Below are positions 1 through 6,650 of a DNA stretch of 64,000 bases, piece after piece. The position numbers were made by a program, and so were the translations under genes. A model generated the notes under the pieces. The model saw only the letters and a list, made by a program, of their open reading frames with translations. It was not told the DNA's origin and made no database searches. Position 1 is the first letter of the stretch; each line of letters begins with the position of its first letter. The stretch comes from Candidatus Eremiobacterota bacterium (GTDB lineage: Bacteria > Vulcanimicrobiota > Vulcanimicrobiia > Vulcanimicrobiales > Vulcanimicrobiaceae): NCBI GenBank assembly GCA_019240525.1, contig JAFAYE010000001.1, forward strand, positions 1,585,300-1,649,299, written 5' to 3'.

Positions 1-342
1 CCGTCGTACGGGATGAATTGAGCCCAAGGTTGCGGGTATCGCCGGATACGTAACGTCGATTGACGCCGCAAGCTCGGATTCGAAACCGAGCGACTGCAGC
101 CTCGCGGCAACGAGGTCGAGATGCGCCTCCATCGCCTCGACCGCGTCGTTGATCGTTTTCCCGGCGGCTGGACGTTCGGCGGGCGGCAGCGCGCCGATGG
201 TGCGCCGTACTTTGGTGACCTCGCCGTTTCTCCCAAGGTAAGCGACTCGAATGCGTTCGAGCGCTTGTTCGTCGACAGCGGACTGGGTGGCGTCATCGAA
301 ACGCTGCCGGAGATCGCGTAAATCCTGCGCGAGTTCGTTCAT
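1..342 (-). CDS. pheS: Phenylalanine--tRNA ligase alpha subunit, N-terminal part
   Basis: The gene runs off the left edge; the 114 codons present begin MNELAQDLRDLRQRF and contain VAYLGRNGEVTKVRR and, near the edge, the conserved TLGSIHP stretch. These are hallmarks of the PheS N-terminal coiled coil and linker that precede the class II catalytic core. With PheT the product charges tRNA-Phe. No strong Shine-Dalgarno precedes the ATG. Upstream on the same strand lie a hairpin, a YqzL-like small ORF and an extended -10 promoter. A SpoU methylase and, further up, infC-rpmI-rplT complete an order often seen in bacteria (infC-rpmI-rplT-spoU-pheS). The catalytic domain is outside the window. Confidence 0.93.
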   Translation of the reverse strand, partial: MNELAQDLRDLRQRFDDATQSAVDEQALERIRVAYLGRNGEVTKVRRTIGALPPAERPAAGKTINDAVEAMEAHLDLVAARLQSLGFESELAASIDVTYPAIPATLGSIHPVRR

Positions 343-359
343 TGCTGGTCCAAAGCAAA

Positions 360-389
360 GCGCCCGGTTCGTTCTACGTTACCGGGCGC
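360..389 (-). promoter_or_regulatory. Perfect 9-bp hairpin just upstream of pheS
   Basis: A perfect inverted repeat (GCGCCCGGT / ACCGGGCGC, 360-368 with 381-389, 12-nt loop) lies between the YqzL-like ORF and pheS, 18 nt before the pheS start. No T-tract follows, so it is not a canonical intrinsic terminator. It could attenuate pheS, stabilise the mRNA or separate the two messages. What is seen is the repeat; the role is inference. Confidence 0.6.
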
Positions 390-424
390 CTTCAAACGTT
401 GTTGTATTGCTGCGCGGAGGTGTG

Positions 425-526
425 TTAGCTCGGCGTTGGAACCCCGTGCAGCCTTCGATAGGCTAGATAAGCGTCGATCGAACCCGTTTGGGCAAAAAGC
501 CTCCAGAAGAGATTGGATGTTGCCAT
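425..526 (-). CDS. YqzL-like 33-residue small protein
   Basis: A 33-codon ORF begins MATSNLFWRLFAQTG and continues SIDAYLAYRRLHG. The pattern (aromatic-rich FW..F..TG.I.AYL.YR) matches from memory the YqzL-like small-protein family, known mostly from Firmicutes near recO; its function is unknown. A GGAG lies 11 nt before the ATG. It is the first ORF downstream of the extended -10 promoter at 579-584 and precedes pheS by 82 bp, so it is probably co-transcribed with pheS. An alternative is a leader peptide: it carries two Phe codons and a Trp codon near the start. The family pattern makes a real conserved protein more likely. Confidence 0.6.
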   Translation of the reverse strand: MATSNLFWRLFAQTGSIDAYLAYRRLHGVPTPS

Positions 527-578
527 TCGCTTGCAGTCTCCTTCAGGCCGTCGGCTCCGGGGCGGCCACGATTCGCTG

Positions 579-584
579 AGTATA
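579..584 (-). promoter_or_regulatory. Extended -10 promoter for the pheS leader
   Basis: On the minus strand the sequence TGGTATACT is an extended -10 element (TG-N-TATACT). No good -35 hexamer is visible at 16-18 bp, which is normal for extended -10 promoters. It would start a transcript of about 230 nt before pheS, covering the YqzL-like ORF and the 9-bp hairpin. This is inferred from the motif alone. Confidence 0.45.
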
Positions 585-646
585 CCATGCGACTTTTAAC
601 ACCGGTAGTCTTGACTTTTGCACTCAAAATGACTCTCTTGACAGCC

Positions 647-1429
647 TTACGTACGCACCGAATTTCGACTCGCTTCGTAGAGCGCAATCGAGCCGGCGAC
701 GGCGGCGCTCAGGCTCTCCGCGCGCCCGGGCATCGCGATGGCGAGCACTCGTTCGCATAGGTCTCCCCACTCACCCAAACCGCGCCGTTCGTTGCCGACA
801 ACGAGAGCGACCGGCCCCTGCCAGGTCTCTTCCCTCAGGTCGGGTCCGCCGGCGGCCAAGCCGACCATCCGCACCTTTGCAAGGCTCGCGCCGTGCCGCG
901 CCTCGGTGGCGTCGGCGACGCTCACGGCCAGCCGGAAGAGCGCCCCCATCGAGCCTCGCACCACCTTTGGGTGGTACGGGTCAACGCCATGCGATCCGAA
1001 GAGGATCCCCGGGGCGCCGAAGGCGTCGGCGGCGCGAAGCAACGTGCCGGCATTTGCGGGGTCGTTCAGGTCGGCGAGCATCAAAATCGGCGTACCAAGC
1101 GTGAAGAGCGCGCCCGGGGGGGTTAACCGAATCGGTCCCACGGCCACGATGCCGGTCGGCGTTGTGACGTCCGATATGGCCGCGAGGGCGCCCTCGTCGG
1201 CGATGAAGAGTGGCGTCCCGTCGTCTTCGAGACGGCGCAGCAGCGGGGTCGACTCGTAGGCGGCCTGCGTCGCGTAGAGCTCGAGAATGGGAAATCCCGC
1301 GGCGGCGGCTTCGCCGAGCAAGGTCGCGCCCTCAAAGCGAAAGCGCCTCTGCTCGCGGCGCCCTTTGACCGAGCGCAACGCCGCGGCGGCCCGCAGGCGC
1401 TGCGCGTGGCGCCCTAGTGGCGCGGCCAC
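647..1429 (-). CDS. TrmH/SpoU-family RNA methyltransferase
   Basis: This is a 260-residue SPOUT-class 2'-O-ribose methyltransferase. After an N-terminal substrate-binding region (LRSVKGRREQRRFRFEG) it carries motif 1 NPANAGTLLRAADAFG, motif 2 VVGNERRGLG and motif 3 MPGRAESLSAAVAGSI. The last forms the trefoil-knot SAM site; the usual SLN reads SLS here. The target is probably 23S rRNA, but RlmB and tRNA TrmH activities cannot be told apart by eye. It lies between rplT and pheS, the common place for this family member. Its start overlaps the end of a small membrane-protein gene by 16 bp, so a start slightly downstream is possible. Confidence 0.88.
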   Translation of the reverse strand: MAAPLGRHAQRLRAAAALRSVKGRREQRRFRFEGATLLGEAAAAGFPILELYATQAAYESTPLLRRLEDDGTPLFIADEGALAAISDVTTPTGIVAVGPIRLTPPGALFTLGTPILMLADLNDPANAGTLLRAADAFGAPGILFGSHGVDPYHPKVVRGSMGALFRLAVSVADATEARHGASLAKVRMVGLAAGGPDLREETWQGPVALVVGNERRGLGEWGDLCERVLAIAMPGRAESLSAAVAGSIALYEASRNSVRT

Positions 1430-1590
1430 TTCGTGCTCAGCGCTGCGCGGGTGCCGATCATGATAAGTCCGGCGAACATCGCGGCGAGTACGATGGCGAT
1501 TTTGTCGTTAAAGTGATGCGGCACGAGTCCCCGGACCAGCAGATACACTGCGGCGACGAAGACGACGAAGAAATACGCCAGCCACCCCAT
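1414..1590 (-). CDS. Small two-helix membrane protein, unknown
   Basis: This is a 58-residue protein if it starts at the ATG of MGWLAYFFVV; a GTG at 1626 would add 12 residues. Two hydrophobic helices are evident: residues about 3-22 (WLAYFFVVFVAAVYLLVRGL) and about 31-48 (IAIVLAAMFAGLIMIGT). A basic tail follows. The 16-bp overlap with the downstream methylase suggests co-expression. I do not recognise a family. Neither start has a strong Shine-Dalgarno. Confidence 0.5.
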   Translation of the reverse strand: MGWLAYFFVVFVAAVYLLVRGLVPHHFNDKIAIVLAAMFAGLIMIGTRAALSTKWPRH

Positions 1591-1675
1591 CTCGACGAGA
1601 ACTGAAGATTTTTGCGGTGAGCGCACGTGCGTTGCTACGAGGCTTGACGCGGGCCTTCCGCCAAAGGCGGCCGCG

Positions 1676-2230
1676 ATGGACGAATTACCTCGCGTTCAAG
1701 CATCGAGCCGGCATTTCGAAGGGCGCGTTTTTAACGTGCGTACCGACGAGCTTCGCTACGGGGACGGCGCCGTCCATCGAGTCGACGTGGTCGAGCACGG
1801 CACCTCGCTCGCCATTATCGCGACCCCAGCCCCCAACCAACTGGTGCTCGTTCGACAGTACCGTCATCCCGCCGCGGCAATTCTCTGGGAGATTCCGGCC
1901 GGAACGTCAGAGCCCGGCGAGACCCTCTCCGAGGCGGCGGCCCGCGAGCTTCGCGAGGAAACGGGCTATGCCGCTGGGCGCCTTTCGCGGGTCGGTTCGG
2001 CGTGGACCACGCCCGGCTTTTGCTCGGAGATCATGCACTTTTTCCACGCCGACGAACTGGTCGCGGGCGAGCCGGCGTTTGACGATGACGAGCGAATAGA
2101 AGTTGGTATCTTCTCCTATCAGGCGGCATGGCGGTTGGTCGCTGAGCAAGTCGCGGATGCGAAGACCGTCCTAGCCCTGTATTGGCTACAGGCCGGGGAA
2201 GATAAATTCGGAGGCGAGTTTGGTCGATAG
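1676..2230 (+). CDS. NUDIX hydrolase, ADP-ribose pyrophosphatase-like
   Basis: This 184-residue protein carries a complete Nudix box, from G of GTSEPGETLS through RELREETGY, matching GX5EX7REUXEEXGU. The N-terminal half (VFNVRTDELRYGDGAVHRVD, then LVRQYRHPAAAILWEIPAG) resembles the ADP-ribose pyrophosphatase subgroup, where the E-I-P-A-G segment precedes the box. It probably hydrolyses ADP-ribose or a related nucleoside diphosphate derivative with Mg2+ in the cytoplasm. It is divergent from the small membrane protein at 1414-1590 and is followed after 68 bp by a small unknown gene. Confidence 0.87.
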   Translation: MDELPRVQASSRHFEGRVFNVRTDELRYGDGAVHRVDVVEHGTSLAIIATPAPNQLVLVRQYRHPAAAILWEIPAGTSEPGETLSEAAARELREETGYAAGRLSRVGSAWTTPGFCSEIMHFFHADELVAGEPAFDDDERIEVGIFSYQAAWRLVAEQVADAKTVLALYWLQAGEDKFGGEFGR

Positions 2231-2298
2231 TTACAGTAAGGAACGCCCGCACCGTCGCACCGTTGCTACGACGTGGCGGACTCGTTTTGGAGGTATGC

Positions 2299-2571
2299 AT
2301 GGAAATACCTAGCGACATTGACGCCGTCCTCAAACGATTGTTGGAGCCCAATCGGGACGGGGAGCTATCCGCATTAGCACCCGAAGATGAAACCTATTTG
2401 AATTCGCTGATCGCGTCGGTCCGCAATGGTCGCCGTGCGGTACTCATTGTCGAAGATGCCGACGAGCATCTGCGCTATATGTTCAGCAATGCCACCCGCG
2501 CTGAGGCCGTGACGATGCTGGGCAAAGTCGTCGAAGCCACTGGACGCCGTCTCGCCGATGGAGACGACTAG
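2299..2571 (+). CDS. Conserved-looking small protein, unknown
   Basis: This 90-residue cytoplasmic protein begins MEIPSDIDAVLKRLLEP. The start is chosen for a GGAGG 5 nt upstream of the ATG. It is acidic, with predicted helices and a central strand (RAVLIVEDADEHLRYMF), and has no signal peptide or membrane segment. No family was recognised. The stop overlaps the convergent serine-hydrolase-like gene by 4 bp. Its only plus-strand neighbour is the upstream NUDIX gene, with which it may be co-transcribed. Confidence 0.55.
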   Translation: MEIPSDIDAVLKRLLEPNRDGELSALAPEDETYLNSLIASVRNGRRAVLIVEDADEHLRYMFSNATRAEAVTMLGKVVEATGRRLADGDD

Positions 2572-3977
2572 CCAACCAAGGTAATACCGTCGATCTTTCC
2601 GCTCGGCGTGACCTCGAAGTCGTAGTGATATTGCGCGCGCGGATAGCGCACCAAAAATTCATACAAGGTATCGCCGTTCGTTTCGGTCGTGCTGGATAAC
2701 GGCACGATGGTTTGGAGACGTCCCAACGACGCGAAGTTCTCGCGCGCGACGAGGTCGTCGGTGAGGATCGCGCTGAACGACGGCGTTAATTCCGCGCGAT
2801 CGATTCGCCGTGCGGCTAAGCGTCCAAGCCATTCTTTCGCGCGAGTTACGACGGCGTTGTCGAGGTGCGCCGTCGTTGCCGGCACGAGAATATCGAGAAC
2901 GCGCGCGGCGACTTCTTCAGGAACCGTTACGCCGCCACGGCTCGAGTCGGCGTTCGAAAAAACGATGACGCCAACGTGTTGTTCGGGTAGCACGGCGTTG
3001 AGCGCCCGATAGCCTGAGATTTGCCCATCCGTCCAGACATACTCTTTACCGCCGCGCCGGTCGATCACCCACCCCATTCCGTATTGCGTGGGACCAACGT
3101 TTGCCGCCGGTGTGAACATCGTCCGCAACGCGTCGACCCGGAGCAACACGGGCATTTCGATGTCCCATTTTGCAAGATCGTCGATGGTCGAAACCAGTCC
3201 CAAGCTGCCATCCAACCATGCGGGATCCCACGCCGGCGCCGCGGCAAAACCTTGCGGCGTTCGCGTGTAACCCGTCGCCCGTGACGCCGCGATGCCGTTA
3301 TCACCGGCGAGAAACGAATGATCCATGACCAACTGAATGAAGATGTTTTGCTCGAGATAGTCGGAGAGCGTTACGCCGCTCGCCCGTTCGACGATAAGTC
3401 CCGCGAGCATATAGTTCAGGGGATTATTGGAGTAGGTTGTGCCGGGAGGCGCCGACGGCTTGAGCTTGTCGACCGCGGCTAAGAGATCGGCAAGCTTGAC
3501 CGTTTTCGTGGGATCGGTCGAAACGCCGGTAACTCCCGCATAGCTGGGCAGTCCGGACGTCTGCGTGAGCAGTTGCGCGATCGTGACGTCATTGCCGAGG
3601 CGAAACTCGGGAACGTATTTGGTCACCGTATCATCGAGCTTCAGCTTGCCCTGCTGCGCGAGCAGCAAGACCGCCGCGGCAGTGAACTGCATCGTTAGGT
3701 CGCCGGCATAAAACTCGGTTTCGGCCGTCATCGGCGCGTGCGGCCAGATATTGGCAAAGCCAAATCCGCGGGCGTAAGCGACGCGGCCATCCTCAACGAT
3801 TCCAATGGCGATACCGGGCGTGCGGCCGCCATGGATCTCGTCGATCGCGATGCGGTCGATGCGGTCGGAAATTGACGGGGTGACCGCCACGACGTTTTGC
3901 GCTCGTGCCGGCGGCTCACCAAGTGCCAAAATGGCGACGATTAGAGCCGTCGCAAAGAGAGCGGCCGCACGCCTCAT
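2568..3977 (-). CDS. Secreted beta-lactamase-fold protein lacking catalytic residues
   Basis: This 469-residue protein has a signal peptide (residues 1-26, ending PARA) and the overall layout of class C beta-lactamase/DD-peptidase-like serine hydrolases. Family landmarks are VAYARGFGFAN, LAQQGKLKLDDTVTKYVPEF, LLTQTSGLPSY and TTYSNNPLNYMLAG. The SxxK motif that normally follows ...F.xG reads DLTM (in YAGDLTMQFTA), losing both Ser and Lys. The late HxG box reads TDG in YVWTDGQISGY. YxN (YSN) is kept. The reading frame is intact, so this looks like a maintained pseudo-enzyme rather than decay. It is inserted between rplT and the SpoU gene. A binding or structural role outside the cytoplasm is inference. 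Confidence 0.82.
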   Translation of the reverse strand: MRRAAALFATALIVAILALGEPPARAQNVVAVTPSISDRIDRIAIDEIHGGRTPGIAIGIVEDGRVAYARGFGFANIWPHAPMTAETEFYAGDLTMQFTAAAVLLLAQQGKLKLDDTVTKYVPEFRLGNDVTIAQLLTQTSGLPSYAGVTGVSTDPTKTVKLADLLAAVDKLKPSAPPGTTYSNNPLNYMLAGLIVERASGVTLSDYLEQNIFIQLVMDHSFLAGDNGIAASRATGYTRTPQGFAAAPAWDPAWLDGSLGLVSTIDDLAKWDIEMPVLLRVDALRTMFTPAANVGPTQYGMGWVIDRRGGKEYVWTDGQISGYRALNAVLPEQHVGVIVFSNADSSRGGVTVPEEVAARVLDILVPATTAHLDNAVVTRAKEWLGRLAARRIDRAELTPSFSAILTDDLVARENFASLGRLQTIVPLSSTTETNGDTLYEFLVRYPRAQYHYDFEVTPSGKIDGITLVG

Positions 3978-3984
3978 GATGTAA

Positions 3985-4003
3985 GGACGATTATATATCG
4001 TCC
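3985..4003 (-). promoter_or_regulatory. Intergenic hairpin between rplT and serine-hydrolase-like gene
   Basis: A perfect 7-bp inverted repeat (GGACGAT and ATCGTCC around a 5-nt A/T loop) fills the 29-bp gap after rplT and ends 7 nt before the next ATG. It has no T-run. It may reduce read-through from the ribosomal operon, mask the downstream start, or act as an operator. Confidence 0.45.
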
Positions 4004-4006
4004 GAG

Positions 4007-4366
4007 CTACTTCTGTGAAGCCGCCTTTGCCAAGTTCAGCAGTTCTCCGAAGGCCTTGCGGTCCGAAACCGCGAGATCCGCCAGGGCCTTGCGGTTGAGC
4101 GCGACGCCCGATTTCTTCAAGCCGTGCATGAAGAGCGAGTAGGAGAGACCCTCCCGCCGCGCCGCGGCGTTGATGCGGCTGATCCAGAGCGAGCGAAAAT
4201 CCCGCTTGCGAACGCGGCGGTCGCGGAAGGCGTAGGCTAACGACTTGAGCAGCGCTTCGTTCGCGACGCGATAGTTGCGCCGGCGTGCGGCGCGGAAGCC
4301 CTTGACGAGCTTCATCACCTTGCGCCGGTGTTTGAGGCCTCCGACACCCCGTTTGATCCGTGCCAT
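4007..4366 (-). CDS. rplT: 50S ribosomal protein L20 (bL20)
   Basis: At 119 residues this is the normal length for bL20. It opens MARIKRGVGGLKHRRKVMKL, with the long basic N-terminal helix followed by the globular domain (FRSLWISRINAAARREGLSYS). L20 binds 23S rRNA early in assembly and in many bacteria also represses its own infC-rpmI-rplT operon through a leader structure. It is the third gene of that operon here, 17 bp after rpmI. Confidence 0.97.
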   Translation of the reverse strand: MARIKRGVGGLKHRRKVMKLVKGFRAARRRNYRVANEALLKSLAYAFRDRRVRKRDFRSLWISRINAAARREGLSYSLFMHGLKKSGVALNRKALADLAVSDRKAFGELLNLAKAASQK

Positions 4367-4383
4367 TGCTTATCGGACCTCCC

Positions 4384-4590
4384 TTACACCAAGTAGGGGA
4401 TCGTGGGCGCGAGCCGCTTTAGGTCGCCCTTAAACGTGGGCTGGTCCTTGCGAAAGTTGCGCTTGCGCTTGCGCGACTTCTTGCTGAGAATGTGACCGCA
4501 GCCGTCGAACTGGTGACGGTGCATCACTTTTCCCGTGGCGGTAACCTTCACGCGCTTGGCGGTTCCTCGATGCGTTCGAATCTTAGGCAC
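4384..4590 (-). CDS. rpmI: 50S ribosomal protein L35 (bL35)
   Basis: This 68-residue, very basic protein begins MPKIRTHRGTAKRVKVTATG and contains the typical HILSKKSRKRKRNFRK stretch of bL35. Its start overlaps the infC stop by 8 bp, indicating translational coupling. It is part of the large ribosomal subunit. Confidence 0.96.
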   Translation of the reverse strand: MPKIRTHRGTAKRVKVTATGKVMHRHQFDGCGHILSKKSRKRKRNFRKDQPTFKGDLKRLAPTIPYLV

Positions 4591-5146
4591 TGACTGGCTC
4601 CTTATGAGGTACTGAAAACTTCGGCGGACCGGTCGGCACCGTTCGCGGTGCCAGGATCATGAACATATTCTTTCCTTCCAGCCGTGCTTCGCGTTCCACG
4701 GTCGCGAGCGGCGCGAGATCCTCGGCCATGCGATCGAGCAGCCGGCGCCCGAACGATGTGTAGGTGATCTCCCTGCCGCGGAACATGATCGTGACCTTGA
4801 TCTTGCTTCCGTCGAGCAGCAGACGCTCGGCCATGCGCGCCTTCGTTTCGTAGTCGTGCGTCTCGATCTTCGGTCGAAGCTTGACCTCCTTGAGCTCGAA
4901 GTGCCGCTGCTTCTTACGAGCATCTTTATCTTTCTTCGATTGCTCGTACTTGAGTCGTCCGAAGTCGGCAATCTTGCAGACCGGTGGTTGGGCGTTCGGC
5001 GAGACCTCGATCAAGTCGAGCCCGGCAGATCGTGCGCGCGCGAGCGCGTCTTCGGTTTGCAGAATCCCGAGTTGGTTTCCGTTTTCGTCGATCACCCGAA
5101 CCGCACGAATGCGGATCTGATCGTTGACGCGCTGGAGTTTCGCTAT
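4583..5146 (-). CDS. infC: Translation initiation factor IF-3, with an AUA start
   Basis: This is 187 residues if translation starts at the ATA codon (5144-5146), giving IAKLQRVNDQIRIRAVRVID then ENGNQLGIL, the conserved IF-3 N-terminal block. Starting at the first usual codon (GTG at 5095) would delete that block. A GGAG lies 8 nt before the ATA, and no in-frame ATG, GTG or TTG occurs between the upstream stop and that codon. Non-AUG initiation of infC (AUU in E. coli) is well known and lets IF-3 limit its own synthesis. The C-terminal domain carries KVTIMFRGREITY. The gene heads infC-rpmI-rplT and follows a structured leader. Confidence 0.95.
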   Translation of the reverse strand: MAKLQRVNDQIRIRAVRVIDENGNQLGILQTEDALARARSAGLDLIEVSPNAQPPVCKIADFGRLKYEQSKKDKDARKKQRHFELKEVKLRPKIETHDYETKARMAERLLLDGSKIKVTIMFRGREITYTSFGRRLLDRMAEDLAPLATVEREARLEGKNMFMILAPRTVPTGPPKFSVPHKEPVSA

Positions 5147-5285
5147 CTGTTCATCTCCGAATGAAAAAGAAAAAGGCCTGCCGGAGCAGCCCCATCATCG
5201 ACCCCGCCGAGAGGCCTCGATAGTGAAGACCGGATCGCTCGCAAGCATCCGGTGAGCGGCGGAAAGCCGCTGCTTCGGCTCGCCA
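5147..5285 (-). promoter_or_regulatory. infC-rpmI-rplT 5' leader with three hairpins and attenuator-like U-tract
   Basis: The minus-strand leader holds three successive inverted repeats. H1 is AGCGGC/GCCGCT (5255-5271). H2 is CCGGAT/ATCCGG (5230-5252). H3 pairs AGGCCT at 5212-5217 with AGGCCT at 5174-5179 and has an inner CGGGG/CUCCG helix. H3 is followed at once by a U-rich tract (5163-5174), as in an intrinsic terminator, and then the infC Shine-Dalgarno. Such leaders in other bacteria are bound by L20 or respond to IF-3 level. Regulation by premature termination is inferred; no Rfam match was run. Confidence 0.6.
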
Positions 5286-5316
5286 ACCATATCACGCCCG
5301 GCCGGGGCCGTGTCAA
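5286..5316 (-). promoter_or_regulatory. Sigma-70-type promoter for infC operon
   Basis: A perfect -35 TTGACA on the minus strand (5311-5316) is followed by GATATG after 17 bp or TATGGT after 19 bp. The -35 overlaps the last codons of the upstream aminotransferase gene. It would give a leader of about 130 nt containing the three hairpins. Confidence 0.6.
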
Positions 5317-6650
5317 GGGCGATTGCCGACCACGTCCAGCGCTTCGGCAACGCGCTCCAGCAAGTAAGCCACGGCATCGTCATCGACGATGAGCGGAGGC
5401 GCGATGCGCAGCACGTCTGGGCGGGTATCTTTGGCTGCGATCCCCCGTTCCAGCAACGCCGCAGAGAGTTCGTCGGCCGCGGGGGTCGTGAGCGCGATAC
5501 CGATCAACAAGCCGCGACCGCGGATCTCAGCGATGAGCTCGGAGCGGAGCCTTCGCAGTTCGCTGACGATCATTGCGCCGGCGCGACGGGCGCGGGCTGG
5601 AAGTTCCTCGGTGACGATCGTATCGAGGGCCGCCTCGGCTACGGCCGATGCCAACGGATTTCCGCCGAAGGTACTGCCGTGATCGCCCGGACCGAAAAGC
5701 CGCATAATCTCGTCGTCGGCGAGCGTTGCGGAGACCGGATAGTAGCCGCCGCCGAGCGCCTTTCCCACAATCAGGATGTCCGGCTTGACACGCTCGTGAT
5801 CGCAACCGAACATGTCGCCGGTGCGCCCGAATCCGGTCTGCACTTCATCGGCGACAAACAACACATTGCGTTCGCTGCAGAGATCGCGCACGCGGCGAAG
5901 GTAGCCGTCGGGTGGAACGTTGACGCCGCCTTCACCCTGGATCGGCTCGATCAGAACGGCGCATGTGGTCGGCCCGATTGCGCGCTCGAGCGCCGCAACG
6001 TCGCCGAATGGAACCGCGACAAAGCCCGGCAGAAACGGACCGAAGTTCGTCCGGTATTCCGTCGTCGTGCTCGCACTGACCGCCGCGATCGTGCGACCGT
6101 GAAAGTTGTTCTCGAATACGACGATCTGCGCGCTGTCGGGCGGCAGTTGTTTCGTTGCGTATCCCCAACGTCTCGCCAGCTTGATCGCGGTCTCGACCGC
6201 TTCGACGCCGGTGTTCATCGGAACGGCTTTTTCATAACCGCAAACTCGTGTGAGTTTTTCCAGAAAGCGCGGCATACGGTCGTTGCGCAGGGCGCGCGAC
6301 GTGAGCGTTACACGCTTGGACTGCTCGACGAGAGCCGCCTGGACGCGCGGATGGCAATGGCCGACGTTCAGCGCCGAATAGGCGCTTACGCAGTCGAGAT
6401 ACCGCTTTCCGTTGACATCCCAGAGCCACGCCCCCTCGGCTCGCTCGACGACGAGGTCGAGGGGCGCGTAGTTCCGAGCGCCGTAGCGCTCTTCCTCGGC
6501 GATGAACTCTCGCGCGCGATCCGAAAGGAGTTGCACCCCATGGCTGTTAAGGAATTTTCCTTGGCTACCTGCTATGGGCGTCTCGAGCGTCTTATCGCTC
6601 GCGATCACGCTGGCGTCGCCGCCGGAGGACGCACGATTGCGTTCGTGCAT
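5313..6650 (-). CDS. rocD: Ornithine aminotransferase
   Basis: This 445-residue class III PLP aminotransferase contains YGARNYAPLDLVVERAEG then WLWDVNGKRYLDCVSAYSAL, the ornithine-delta-aminotransferase signature region. It also has NNFHGRTIAAVS, LFVADEVQTGFGRTG (PLP-phosphate/Asp region) and LIVGKALGGGYYPVSA with the Schiff-base Lys. It converts ornithine and 2-oxoglutarate to glutamate semialdehyde and glutamate, linking arginine and proline metabolism. The N-terminus is uncertain: the ATG at 6650 has no Shine-Dalgarno and makes the gene overlap the divergent hydrolase by 111 bp. A GTG around 6534 would avoid that but also lacks a good ribosome site. Confidence 0.88.
   Translation of the reverse strand: MHERNRASSGGDASVIASDKTLETPIAGSQGKFLNSHGVQLLSDRAREFIAEEERYGARNYAPLDLVVERAEGAWLWDVNGKRYLDCVSAYSALNVGHCHPRVQAALVEQSKRVTLTSRALRNDRMPRFLEKLTRVCGYEKAVPMNTGVEAVETAIKLARRWGYATKQLPPDSAQIVVFENNFHGRTIAAVSASTTTEYRTNFGPFLPGFVAVPFGDVAALERAIGPTTCAVLIEPIQGEGGVNVPPDGYLRRVRDLCSERNVLFVADEVQTGFGRTGDMFGCDHERVKPDILIVGKALGGGYYPVSATLADDEIMRLFGPGDHGSTFGGNPLASAVAEAALDTIVTEELPARARRAGAMIVSELRRLRSELIAEIRGRGLLIGIALTTPAADELSAALLERGIAAKDTRPDVLRIAPPLIVDDDAVAYLLERVAEALDVVGNRP

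Noticed and set aside
343-570. T-box riboswitch upstream of pheS
   Set aside because: Leader length and position suit a T-box, but no convincing T-box bulge sequence or terminator/antiterminator pair was found; the nearest match falls inside the small ORF.
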